This document shows, in pieces, positions 16,823 to 24,323 of a DNA stretch of 35,209 nucleotides; within the stretch, counting starts at the first letter, position 1; each line of letters begins with the position of its first letter. A model generated the notes under the pieces. The model worked only from the letters and a program-made list of their open reading frames with translations, did not search any database and was not told the origin of the DNA. The stretch spans positions 1-35,209 of the forward strand of contig JAFMRC010000014.1 of NCBI GenBank assembly GCA_017354375.1, in the 5' to 3' direction. The DNA is from Nocardiopsaceae bacterium. Lineage in GTDB: Bacteria > Actinomycetota > Actinomycetes > Streptosporangiales > Streptosporangiaceae. Both the position numbers and the translations under genes were made by a program.

Positions 16823-16896
16823 CGACTTTTGGCGCATGAGAGCCCTAATCACGCCCGGTTCGCGGCATATGTGGGGCCGCCATGCGCCAAAAGACG
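16823..16896. repeat. 13-bp perfect inverted repeat with structured 48-nt interior
   Basis: CTTTTGGCGCATG (16826-16838) and CATGCGCCAAAAG (16881-16893) are perfectly complementary, and the next positions outwards pair again after one mismatch. The interior contains GCGGC...GCCGC, which could form a second helix. It may be the terminator of the rnhB-GH65 transcript, a cruciform or a structured RNA. Confidence 0.7.
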
Positions 16897-17086
16897 TCGC
16901 CTCCCCCCAGGGGGCGGTCGCATTCGCGAGAGAACCTGCCCCTGCTGTCACGCAGGCCCCTGGTGTAACGATTCTCTTGAGCAGTCGCGGCTCCCGCGGG
17001 GATCGCCCCGCCAGCAGGCCGGGAACCTTCCGGGTCCACCTACCACAATCGCCCCTCGTGCACCTGCTGTGAATTCTGTAACACGC

Positions 17087-17105
17087 CCACGATCCGTTCG
17101 GTAGA
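17087..17105 (+). repeat. Dispersed ATCCGTTCGG repeat, copy C
   Basis: CCACGATCCGTTCGGTAGA, identical over 19 bp to 30357-30375. It abuts the stop codon of the GH65 gene. Confidence 0.75.
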
Positions 17106-19466
17106 TCAATCCCGGTTGCGGCGGGACTGGGGTACACGGCCGACCGGCTGCACGGGCTCGGGCAGGGGTTCGATCGGCGGTATCTCCAGGGTCACCGTCT
17201 CGCTGGTGAGGGTCACCTCCTTGCCGTGGTGCGTGACCGGCAGCGGGTCCCCCGCCAGCAGCGTGTACCGCGCCTTCCCCGACCGCGTCTCCACGCGGAT
17301 GATGCGCTCGGCGTACCGCATCCGGAACGACAGCCCCACCAGCCCCGGCGGCAGCCGCGGGGCGAACTCGAGCCGGCCCCCGGCCGATCGCATCCCGCCG
17401 AACCCGCTGACCAGCGCCGTCCACGCCCCGGCCAGCGACGCCATGTGCAGGCCGTCCCGGGTGTTGTGCTCACGGTCCTGCAGGTCCATCAGCACGGCCT
17501 CGGCCAGGTAGTCGTAGGCTAGGTCGAGGTGCCCGACCTCGGCCGCCATCACCGCCTGCGTGCACGCCGACAGCGATGAGTCACGCACCGTCAGGGCCTC
17601 GTAGTAGTCGAAGTTCCGCAGCTTCTGCTCAGCGGTAAACGCGTCGCCGCGCAGCTGCATGGCGAGCACCAGGTCCGCCTGCTTCACCACCTGCGTGCGG
17701 TACAGCTGGAAATAGGGATAGTGCAACAGCAGCGGGTACCGGTCGCCCGGCGTCCCGGCGAAGTTCCAGCGGGCGTAGTCGGTGAAGCCCTCGTGCTGCG
17801 GGTGCACGCCGAGCCGGGAATCGTACGGGATGTACATGTCGTTCGCCGCGTCCCGCCACGACGCCGTGTCCTCCGTCGTCACTCCCAGCTCGCGGGCGGC
17901 GTCCGGGTGCTTGCCGGCGAGCTCGGCGGCGCAGGCGAGGTTGTACTGCGCCATCAGGTTGGTGTAGACGTTGTTGTCCTTGACCGCGCTGTACTCGTCC
18001 GGCCCGGTCACGCCCTCGATGCGGAACCTGCCCGACGCGTCGTGCTGGCCGAGCGACCGCCACAGCCGCGCGGTTTCCACGAGGAGCGGCAGGGCGATCT
18101 CAAGCTCGAAATCCTCATCCTGAGTCGCTTCGACATATTTCACGGCTGCATGAGCTATAGCGGCATTTATGTGGAATGCTGCCGTACCCGCCGGCCAGTA
18201 CCCCGAGCATTCCTGTCCCCGGATCGTCCGCCACGGGAACGCCGACCCCGACAGCCCGTACTCGCGCGCGTGCGCCTTCGCCTCTGGCAGTACGCTGTAC
18301 CGCCAGCGCAGCGCGCTCGCGACCGCCGATGGCTTGGTATACGTAAGCACCGGCAGCACGAACGCCTCGGTATCCCAGAACGTATGCCCGTCGTACCCGG
18401 TTCCGGTCAGGCCCTTCGACGGGATCGGGCGGAATTCGGCCCGTGCCCCCGCCTGCAGGATGTGGAACAGCGAGAACCGCACGGCCTGCTGGATCTCCAC
18501 GTCTCCGTCGACCTCGACGTCGGCACCCTCCCAGAACTCGCTGAGGTACTGCCGCTGCTCGGCGATCAGCGCATCCCACCCGGCCAGCCTGGCCGCGGCG
18601 AGCGCGCCGACCACCTGGTCGATGAGCGCGGGGCGAGACCTCGCCGAGGACCACCCGTATCCTACGTACTTCACCAGCCGCAGTTCCTCGCCGGGCGCCA
18701 CTTCCGCCGCGACCGTGAACCGCGCTACGTCGGGGAACGACTCCGCGGACATCGTCATCCGTTCCGGACCGGTGACCTGGTGCGCCATCCCGGCCGCCAG
18801 CCGGAGCTTGCTGTTGCGGGTTCCGTGGACGAGCATCGCCCGCGGGTTCCCGCCGTCGGCCGCGTAGTGCTCCTCGCCGACCAGCGGCGACGCGAGCGCG
18901 GCCGCGGCGCGCGGGTCACCGCGACGGGCCGGCACCTCCTCGTTGGCCACCATCTCCGACAGCACGACCAGCCGCAGCGGCTCGTCCACCGGGGTGACCG
19001 TGTAGGAGAACGCCGCGACCGCGCGCTGGGTGAGCGACACCAGCCGCACCGAACGAATCCGGACGGTATGCCCGGCGGGCGACGTCCACTCCACCTCGCG
19101 GGTGAGAGTTCCCGCGCGCAGGTCCAGCTTCCGGGTGTGCGATTGCAGCGTGCCGTACCGGACATCGAACGGCTCGTCGTTGACCAGCAGCCGGATGATC
19201 TTGCCGTTGGTGACGTTGATGACGGTCTGCCCGGTTTGCGGGTAGCCGAAGCCGGCCTCGGCATACGGCAGCGGGCGTTCCTCGTACAGCGAGTTCAGGT
19301 AGGTACCCGGCAGGCCGTGCGGCTCTCCCTCGTCCAGGTTGCCGCGCAGCCCGATGTGCCCGTTGGACAGCGCGAATACCGACTCGCTCTGCGCCAGGAG
19401 GTCCAGGTCCAGTGAGGTCTCGACGAGTTCCCACGGATCGACGCCGTACGTGGCGTTGGTGATCAC
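17106..19466 (-). CDS. Glycoside hydrolase family 65 protein (disaccharide phosphorylase type)
   Basis: 786 residues, the usual length for GH65 maltose, trehalose or kojibiose phosphorylases. N-terminal beta-sandwich (about 1-270) with FALSNGHIGLRGNLDEG, then the (alpha/alpha)6 barrel with GHTFWDTEAFVLP (361-372), GSAFPWRTIRGQECSG and VTGPDEYSAVKDNNVYTN, where Glu491 is the expected general acid. DGLHMASLAGAWTALVSGFG resembles the phosphate-binding loop of phosphorylases. The GTG start at 19466 has a G-run (AAGGGGG) upstream. The HAD gene 39 bp upstream resembles beta-phosphoglucomutase, which supports a phosphorylase that releases beta-glucose 1-phosphate. Mycobacterial Rv3401/Rv3400 are a comparable pair. 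The disaccharide cannot be decided from sequence. Confidence 0.9.
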   Translation of the reverse strand: MITNATYGVDPWELVETSLDLDLLAQSESVFALSNGHIGLRGNLDEGEPHGLPGTYLNSLYEERPLPYAEAGFGYPQTGQTVINVTNGKIIRLLVNDEPFDVRYGTLQSHTRKLDLRAGTLTREVEWTSPAGHTVRIRSVRLVSLTQRAVAAFSYTVTPVDEPLRLVVLSEMVANEEVPARRGDPRAAAALASPLVGEEHYAADGGNPRAMLVHGTRNSKLRLAAGMAHQVTGPERMTMSAESFPDVARFTVAAEVAPGEELRLVKYVGYGWSSARSRPALIDQVVGALAAARLAGWDALIAEQRQYLSEFWEGADVEVDGDVEIQQAVRFSLFHILQAGARAEFRPIPSKGLTGTGYDGHTFWDTEAFVLPVLTYTKPSAVASALRWRYSVLPEAKAHAREYGLSGSAFPWRTIRGQECSGYWPAGTAAFHINAAIAHAAVKYVEATQDEDFELEIALPLLVETARLWRSLGQHDASGRFRIEGVTGPDEYSAVKDNNVYTNLMAQYNLACAAELAGKHPDAARELGVTTEDTASWRDAANDMYIPYDSRLGVHPQHEGFTDYARWNFAGTPGDRYPLLLHYPYFQLYRTQVVKQADLVLAMQLRGDAFTAEQKLRNFDYYEALTVRDSSLSACTQAVMAAEVGHLDLAYDYLAEAVLMDLQDREHNTRDGLHMASLAGAWTALVSGFGGMRSAGGRLEFAPRLPPGLVGLSFRMRYAERIIRVETRSGKARYTLLAGDPLPVTHHGKEVTLTSETVTLEIPPIEPLPEPVQPVGRVPQSRRNRD

Positions 19467-19491
19467 GGTCAGCCCCCTTAGCTGATCACGT

Positions 19492-19517
19492 CTACAGCAG
19501 CTCTCCTACAGCAGCTC
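19492..19517 (-). repeat. Duplicated 3' end of the HAD gene
   Basis: The 12-mer GAGCTGCTGTAG, the last codons plus stop of the HAD gene, occurs at 19517-19506 and again at 19503-19492, 14 bp apart. The arrangement is the same as at the end of rpsB. Confidence 0.8.
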
Positions 19518-20240
19518 GCCCAGGTCCGCGACCACGACGTCGGCACCGTGCTGTCGCAGCGCGGCGGCCTGTCCGACACGATCCACGCCCACGACATACC
19601 CGAAATTTCCAGCATGTCCGGCCTGAACCCCGGCCAGCGCATCCTCGAACACCGCCGCGCTGGCCGGATCCACGCCCAGCTGCCTCGCCGCCTCCAGGAA
19701 CGTATCCGGCGCGGGCTTGCCCTGCAGCCCCTTCGCGTCGGCCACGTGCGCATCGACGCGGGCGTCGAACAGGCCCGTAACCCCGCCCGCCTCCAGCACC
19801 TGGCCGGTGTTCGCGCTAGAGGACACGATCGCGGTGCGCATCCCGACTTCCCTGGCAGCGGTGATGTACCGCAGCGACCCATCGTAGACTTCGACGCCGT
19901 CCCTGGCGAGCACCTCGAGGACCAGGTCGTTCTTGCGATTGCTCAGCCCCCATATCGTCGCCGTGCCCGGCGGGTCGTCCGGCGTGCCGTCCGGCAGTTC
20001 CACCGACCGCGACCGCAGGAACGACCGGGTGCCCTCCAGGCGCGGCTTGCCGTCGACGTAGGTGTCATAGTCCTGCACGGCATCGAACGAGACGAACTTC
20101 TCCCCCGTCTGCGCGGCACGCTGCCGCAGGAAGTCGTCGAACATCTCCTTCCAGGCCGCGTCGTGCACGACCGCCGTGCGCGTCACCACGCCGTCCATGT
20201 CGAACAGGCAGGCCACGATCTTTTCCGGCAGTCCTAGCAT
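19506..20240 (-). CDS. HAD-superfamily hydrolase, beta-phosphoglucomutase-like
   Basis: 244 residues. Motif I ACLFDMDGVVT (Asp14, Asp16) near the N-terminus, a helical cap containing the DGKPRLEGTRSFLRSR segment, motif II TAIVSSSANT, motif III Lys in QGKPAPDTF and motif IV FEDALAGVQAG. The two aspartates and the cap type fit beta-phosphoglucomutases, which turn beta-glucose 1-phosphate into glucose 6-phosphate. The ATG follows the DUF2469 stop directly (TAAATG) and has no ribosome binding site of its own, so translation depends on the upstream gene. The downstream GH65 gene gives the functional context. Confidence 0.9.
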   Translation of the reverse strand: MLGLPEKIVACLFDMDGVVTRTAVVHDAAWKEMFDDFLRQRAAQTGEKFVSFDAVQDYDTYVDGKPRLEGTRSFLRSRSVELPDGTPDDPPGTATIWGLSNRKNDLVLEVLARDGVEVYDGSLRYITAAREVGMRTAIVSSSANTGQVLEAGGVTGLFDARVDAHVADAKGLQGKPAPDTFLEAARQLGVDPASAAVFEDALAGVQAGHAGNFGYVVGVDRVGQAAALRQHGADVVVADLGELL

Positions 20241-20576
20241 TTATCCGGAAAAGCCTGGTTTATCGGTATCCTCCGGCAATTCGAGGTCACTCTTCGCCAG
20301 CTCCTCGACGTTAACGTCCTTGAACGTAACAACCCGCACACTCTTGACAAACCGGGCGGGGCGGTACATATCCCATACCCACGCGTCGTGCATCGCTACT
20401 TCGAAGAAGACCTCGCCGTTATCGGTCGACCGCACTTGAAGATCCACGTCATTCGTCAGGTAGAACCGGCGCTCGGTCTCCACGACATGGGTGAACAGGC
20501 CGACGACGTCGCGGTACTCGCGGTAGAGCTGCAGCTCCATCTCCGCTTCGTACTTCTCCAGGTCTTCCGCGCTCAT
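20241..20576 (-). CDS. DUF2469 family protein
   Basis: 111 residues, beginning MSAEDLEKYEAEMELQLYRE and containing VVETERRFYLTNDVD, DAWVWDMYRPARFVKSVRVV and TFKDVNVEELAKSDLELPED. This is the small actinobacterial family of Rv2901c, always near rnhB; its function is unknown to me. The ATG at 20576 overlaps the rnhB TGA by 4 nt (ATGA), and the stop touches the ATG of the HAD gene. Confidence 0.95.
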   Translation of the reverse strand: MSAEDLEKYEAEMELQLYREYRDVVGLFTHVVETERRFYLTNDVDLQVRSTDNGEVFFEVAMHDAWVWDMYRPARFVKSVRVVTFKDVNVEELAKSDLELPEDTDKPGFSG

Positions 20577-21235
20577 GTCCCCAACTCTCCCTTCACCTGC
20601 CCGGACTCCGGCACGCAGCGGAACGACCTCCGGTGCTCGGCACACGGGCCGAACTCCGCCAGTGCCCGCAGATGATCACCGGTTACATACCCCTTATGAC
20701 GGCAGAAGCCGTATTCGGGATAACGTCGGTCAAGCTCCAGCATCATCCTGTCCCGCGTGACCTTCGCCACGATCGACGCCGCGGCGACCGAGGCGGTTAC
20801 CCGGTCCCCCTTGCAGACGGCGAGCGCATGCGGTCCGAGGCCATCCACGGGGAATCCGTCCGTGAGGACATATCCCGGCAAGGCACGCAAGCCCGCATAG
20901 GCCCGGCGCATGCCTTCGATGTTGCACGCGTGCAGTCCGAGGCGGTCGATCTCGGCGACCGGGATGGTCACCACGTGCCAGTCCACCGCCCACCGCACGA
21001 CCTCGTCATAAGCCGCCTCCCGCGCGGCTGGGGTAAGCAGCTTCGAGTCCGCGACGCCCGGCAGCTTCCGCACGCCCGCCCGGTCCAGCATGACGGCGGC
21101 GACGACCAGCGGCCCGGCGCACGCTCCGCGCCCGGCCTCATCGATGCCCGCGACTGGCGCCAGCCCAGCGCGGGCGAGCACGTTCTCGTAGGCGGCGAGC
21201 CCTGCGCTGCGCCGCGGCGTGTACCCCGGAACCAT
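20573..21235 (-). CDS. rnhB: Ribonuclease HII
   Basis: Cleaves RNA in RNA-DNA hybrids and excises misincorporated ribonucleotides. 220 residues from the ATG at 21235 (MVPGYTPRRSAGLAAYE). Catalytic residues are visible in VAGIDEAGRGACAGPLV (Asp-Glu), VLTDGFPVDG (Asp) and ASIVAKVTRDRMM (Asp), with the C-terminal HKGYVTGDHL region. The upstream sequence has no clear ribosome binding site, and GTG at 21238 is one codon away. It leads the rnhB-DUF2469-HAD-GH65 run; the first two are standard neighbours, the last two are not. Confidence 0.95.
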   Translation of the reverse strand: MVPGYTPRRSAGLAAYENVLARAGLAPVAGIDEAGRGACAGPLVVAAVMLDRAGVRKLPGVADSKLLTPAAREAAYDEVVRWAVDWHVVTIPVAEIDRLGLHACNIEGMRRAYAGLRALPGYVLTDGFPVDGLGPHALAVCKGDRVTASVAAASIVAKVTRDRMMLELDRRYPEYGFCRHKGYVTGDHLRALAEFGPCAEHRRSFRCVPESGQVKGELGT

Positions 21236-21264
21236 CACTTGCGAGCGTACGCCAGTCGGTGGCC

Positions 21265-21453
21265 TGCCCGGTAGCAGAACCCGCGACCTTACCGGGCACG
21301 CCACCGACGCGCCACCCCGGGGGACACCCCCGGAACCCCCGGGCCATGCCCGGTAGCAGAACCCGCGACCTTACCGGGCACGCCACCGACGCGCCACCCC
21401 GGGGGGCACCCCCGGAACCCCCGGGCCATGCCCGGTAGCGGAACCCTCGACCT
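21265..21453. repeat. 82-bp tandem repeat (two full units and a partial third)
   Basis: Units start at 21265, 21347 and 21429; the first two are nearly identical, and the third covers about 25 bp with a few changes. Each full unit contains a perfect 9-bp inverted repeat TGCCCGGTA / TACCGGGCA around a 16-nt loop, and a G/C-rich pairing stretch. The array fills the rnhB-lepB gap and runs into the lepB frame, which ends inside the second unit. The stacked hairpins may serve as a terminator. Confidence 0.9.
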
Positions 21454-22702
21454 CAAAACCTCTTATACCGAACGGATAGTAGCGTCTCCCCAGCGACCGC
21501 TTCCTCCGACTGGCTAACGACCGCCGTCCCCACCGGAACCGCCACCGGGATGCGCGGCGGGACAGACGGCGGCGAGCCGAACGCTGCAGCAACGTCAGCG
21601 GAATGGCCCCGGCAAAGCCGATCGCGAGCGGCAGCGGCGTCCACGAGGCCTGCAGCGCGGTGCCGTCGTTCATCGCCGCGGCGAGGGCCTTGGCCGATCC
21701 CCGGGCCGCGGCCGCAGAGCCATTCAGCTTGGGCTGGTCGAAGGTAGCGGGGATGTTCAGGAAGTTCCACTGGCTGGGCGGCCAGATGATGACGAACGCC
21801 CGTCCGAGCACCTGGCTTTCCGGGATGGTGCCGCCGCCTGGCATGCCCATGTGGCCGCGCGAGTCATACGATATCCCCCGGTGGTCGCCCATCACCCAGA
21901 GCCTGCCCGGCGGAACGGTGATGCTGAACGGCGTGGCTGACGGCGCGTTGCCGGGATAGAGGTAGGACTTCTCGCTAAGCGGAACGCCGTTGACGGTGAT
22001 CTGCCCTTTCGCGTTACAGCAGGCCACGTGGTCGCCGGGTAGCCCGATCACGCGCTTGATGTAGATGTCGCCGTCCTGGTTAGCGCCGACGATGTCCTTG
22101 AGGTCGCCGATGAACTCGCTAAAGATGTTGGAACTGCCCTGCGATTGCGGGGGATCCCATGACCCCGCGCCGTTGAAGACGACGATGTCTCCGCGGTCGA
22201 TGCCACGGACGTCGTACACGAGCTTGTTGATGAGGACGCGATCGCCGATCTCCAGGGTCTTCTGCATCGAACCGGAAGGGATGTAGAACGCCTGGATAGC
22301 GTAGGTCTTGATGACCAGCGCGAGCGCCAGCGCAACCACGACGAGGACCGGCAGCTCTTTCCAGAAGCTCCGCCGGTTCCGCTTCCGGTGCCTGCCACGA
22401 GAGCGGCTGGGATGACCTGTGGGCTGACCTGGCTCGCGACCGCCTCGGCCACCCCCGGCCGGCGCTCCGCCATTACGCGATGCCCCGTTGTGCATGGCAC
22501 CATTGTGCGCCGCGCCATTGTGCACGGCGTCGCCACGCTTGGGCGCGGCATCGCCCCACTCGCCGCCGCCCTGCCCCGCAGACCCGTTTTCCCGTTGTTC
22601 GCCCTGCCCGGGAACCGGCCGGTTTCCGTCCACGCTAGGAAATGGACCGGTATACTCCCACGGCGGCGATCCGAAGCCCTCGCGCGCCCCGGATCCGCTC
22701 AT
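21371..22702 (-). CDS. lepB: Signal peptidase I with extended N- and C-termini
   Basis: Cleaves signal peptides at the outer face of the membrane. 443 residues, longer than usual. Residues 1-111 are a Gly/Asn/Arg-rich cytoplasmic tail with AHNGAMHNGASRNG repeats. A membrane anchor lies at about 117-132, followed by the active site IPSGSMQKTL (Ser145) and general base Lys216 in DIYIKRVIGLPGD; WVMGDHRGISYDSR is box E. A second membrane helix at about 354-372 (PLPLAIGFAGAIPLTLL) is followed by an Arg-rich tail, as in some actinobacterial enzymes. The last 40 residues come from dispersed repeat D (YYPFGIRGF) and the 82-bp repeat, so the native end has probably been replaced or extended. GGGGAA precedes the ATG. 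Confidence 0.93.
   Translation of the reverse strand: MSGSGAREGFGSPPWEYTGPFPSVDGNRPVPGQGEQRENGSAGQGGGEWGDAAPKRGDAVHNGAAHNGAMHNGASRNGGAPAGGGRGGREPGQPTGHPSRSRGRHRKRNRRSFWKELPVLVVVALALALVIKTYAIQAFYIPSGSMQKTLEIGDRVLINKLVYDVRGIDRGDIVVFNGAGSWDPPQSQGSSNIFSEFIGDLKDIVGANQDGDIYIKRVIGLPGDHVACCNAKGQITVNGVPLSEKSYLYPGNAPSATPFSITVPPGRLWVMGDHRGISYDSRGHMGMPGGGTIPESQVLGRAFVIIWPPSQWNFLNIPATFDQPKLNGSAAAARGSAKALAAAMNDGTALQASWTPLPLAIGFAGAIPLTLLQRSARRRLSRRASRWRFRWGRRSLASRRKRSLGRRYYPFGIRGFEVEGSATGHGPGVPGVPPGVARRWRAR
21457..21491 (-). repeat. Dispersed ATCCGTTCGG repeat, copy D (inside lepB 3' end)
   Basis: On the minus strand CGCTACTATCCGTTCGG then TATAAGAGGTTT, closely matching copy A at 7200-7228. It encodes the YYPFGIRGF segment of LepB. 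Confidence 0.7.
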
Positions 22703-22832
22703 CCGCGCTTCCCCTGTTCGCTCACGCCGGGCCCTCTCCGTGAATGGTCGTCCCTGTCGAGCGTATCGCGCCTGGCGGCGAAACCCACTACCGCACCGGG
22801 CACGTTCCCGAGACGCGCATTCGCGGAACCCC

Positions 22833-23195
22833 TCAGCTGGAGGAGGGGGTCTCCCTGCGCTCCTTGATGCGGGCGGCCTTGCCGCGCAGGTCCCGCAGGT
22901 AGTACAGCTTGGCCCGGCGGACCCGGCCGCGGGTAACGGTCTCGATCTTGTCGATCGAGGGGCTGTGCAGCGGGAAGGTACGCTCGACGCCCACCCCGTA
23001 GCTGATCTTCCGGACGGTGAAGGTCTCCCGCAGGCCGCCGCCCTGGCGCCGGATCACGACTCCCTGGAACACCTGGATCCGGGCACGGGTGCCTTCAACC
23101 ACCTTGACGTGCACCTTCAGGGTGTCCCCGGGGCGGAAGTCCGGGATGTCGTCCCGGATCTGAGCCTGCTCAAGCTCGGCAATCGCGGTATGCAT
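22833..23195 (-). CDS. rplS: Ribosomal protein L19
   Basis: 120 residues from the ATG at 23195 ([20 protein letters not shown]), typical length. The L19 core is complete: [63 protein letters not shown] and [23 protein letters not shown] lies about 10 nt upstream. A small hairpin CCCCTC-8 nt-GAGGGG at 22829-22848 overlaps the stop. Its leader contains the stem-loop at 23242-23281. Confidence 0.97.
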   Translation of the reverse strand: MHTAIAELEQAQIRDDIPDFRPGDTLKVHVKVVEGTRARIQVFQGVVIRRQGGGLRETFTVRKISYGVGVERTFPLHSPSIDKIETVTRGRVRRAKLYYLRDLRGKAARIKERRETPSSS

Positions 23196-23241
23196 AGTGG
23201 ATACGTTCCTCAGTCCTGGCCGGATGCGCGCACGGCGCGCC

Positions 23242-23281
23242 CCGGGGTGTAAGCCTGCTTGCGCCAGGGCAAGCACCCCGG
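23242..23281 (-). promoter_or_regulatory. Stem-loop in the trmD-rplS gap (candidate rplS leader element)
   Basis: Outer pairs CCGGGGT / ACCCCGG and inner pairs GCTTGC / GCAAGC around a 6-nt loop, separated by an 8-nt one-sided bulge. It lies 47 bp before the rplS start and 31 bp after the trmD stop. It could be a terminator, an attenuator or an L19-responsive leader; L19 leaders are known in other phyla. Confidence 0.45.
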
Positions 23282-23312
23282 CAGAAACCGACGCCCAGAT
23301 GGGCAGCGTCCT

Positions 23313-24323
23313 TCAGTGTGCCATATTTTCGCCGTCAACCGGAAAACCGGCCTCGGTGAGCACCTCGCGGTCACGAGCGTCGAGCCCGCCGGAGGCGGTC
23401 GCGACGCGGCGGATAAGGTCCGGGCGGATCGCCGCGGTGCGGCGCAGCGCCTCATCTCGCCGCCATCGGGCGATCGCGGCGTGGTCGCCGGACAGCAGCA
23501 CGGGCGGCACCTCAAGACCGCGCCAGGAGCGCGGCCTCGTGTAGGCCGGCCCCTCAAGCAGTCCGCGCATCTCCCCCTCTCCGCCGCCGAAGGAATCGTC
23601 TGCCGCGGACTTCTCGTTCCCGAGCACGCCGGGCAGCAGGCGGCAGACGGCCTCCAGCATGACGACGACCGCCGCCTCTCCCCCGGCGAGCACGTAGTCT
23701 CCGATGCTGACCTCGTCAACCGGCATCCGGGTCCGCGCCTCCGCGACTACCCTCGCGTCGATCCCCTCGTACCGGCCGCACGCGAACACCAGGTGCGCCT
23801 GTCCGGCGTAGGCCGCGGCCAGGTCCTGGGTGAAGGGCATGCCACTCGGCGTCGGCACGACCAGTCGCGCCGACCCCGCCGCCGGCCCGCCGCCGGCTAC
23901 CTCAGCCTCCCCCACGGCGGCTTCCCCCACCGCAGTTTCAGTTTCCCCCACTGCGCCTTCCCCCACGGCCCCCACGGCGCCTTCCCCCACGGCACTGGCC
24001 AGTACGGCGTCAAGTGCGTCGCCCCACACGTCCGGCTTCATCACCATGCCGGGCCCGCCGCCGAACGGCGTGTCGTCCACCGTGTGGTGCACGTCCGTCG
24101 CCCACTGCCGCAGGTCGTGCACGCGGAAGTCGATCTTCCCCCGCGCCCCGGCCTTCCCGATCAGCGACACCCCGAGCGGCCCGGCCCCGCCGAACGCGTC
24201 CCCCGCCCCGCGAGCCGCCTCGCTGACTGCCCCGCGATCCGCTCCGCCGGCCGCCCCACGAGCGTCTTCCGTTCGCCGCAGGCCAAAGTAATCCGGAAAT
24301 ATCGTAATTATGTCGACACGCAC
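23313..24323 (-). CDS. trmD: tRNA (guanine-N1)-methyltransferase with two low-complexity inserts
   Basis: Methylates G37 of tRNAs that read CNN codons, preventing frameshifting. 336 residues against a usual 230-270. Conserved parts: MRVDIITIFPDYF, DTPFGGGPGMVMKPD, the knot motifs FACGRYEGIDARV and DEVSIGDYVLAGGE, EGPAYTRPRSWRGLEVPPVL and LSGDHAAIARWRR. Insert one (about residues 15-49) is Ala/Gly/Arg-rich and splits the N-terminal strand-helix. Insert two (about 110-150) is made of AVGEG/AVGEA repeats. Both keep the frame, and all catalytic motifs remain. The GTG at 24323 has GAGGAA about 8 nt upstream. Confidence 0.93.
   Translation of the reverse strand: MRVDIITIFPDYFGLRRTEDARGAAGGADRGAVSEAARGAGDAFGGAGPLGVSLIGKAGARGKIDFRVHDLRQWATDVHHTVDDTPFGGGPGMVMKPDVWGDALDAVLASAVGEGAVGAVGEGAVGETETAVGEAAVGEAEVAGGGPAAGSARLVVPTPSGMPFTQDLAAAYAGQAHLVFACGRYEGIDARVVAEARTRMPVDEVSIGDYVLAGGEAAVVVMLEAVCRLLPGVLGNEKSAADDSFGGGEGEMRGLLEGPAYTRPRSWRGLEVPPVLLSGDHAAIARWRRDEALRRTAAIRPDLIRRVATASGGLDARDREVLTEAGFPVDGENMAH

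Larger units (their letters stand above)
16571..17105. other. Non-coding region between GH65 gene and yraN
   Basis: About 535 bp. Contents: two and a half copies of a GC-rich 16-bp tandem unit (GCGGGGCAGGCGCGGC) near 16636-16672, the 13-bp inverted repeat at 16823-16896, a short GC hairpin near 16900-16918, and dispersed repeat copy C at the right end. Open frames exist on both strands (for example 16602-17072 plus) but show no recognisable protein features or ribosome binding sites. It should contain the end of the GH65 transcript and possibly a structured RNA. Confidence 0.45.

Noticed and set aside
16602-17072. Plus-strand frame in the GH65-yraN spacer
   Set aside because: No ribosome binding site, no family motif, and it crosses the GC-rich tandem repeat and the inverted repeat; better treated as non-coding.
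21265-21453. CRISPR array
   Set aside because: The 82-bp units are contiguous with no unique spacers, and no cas genes are nearby.
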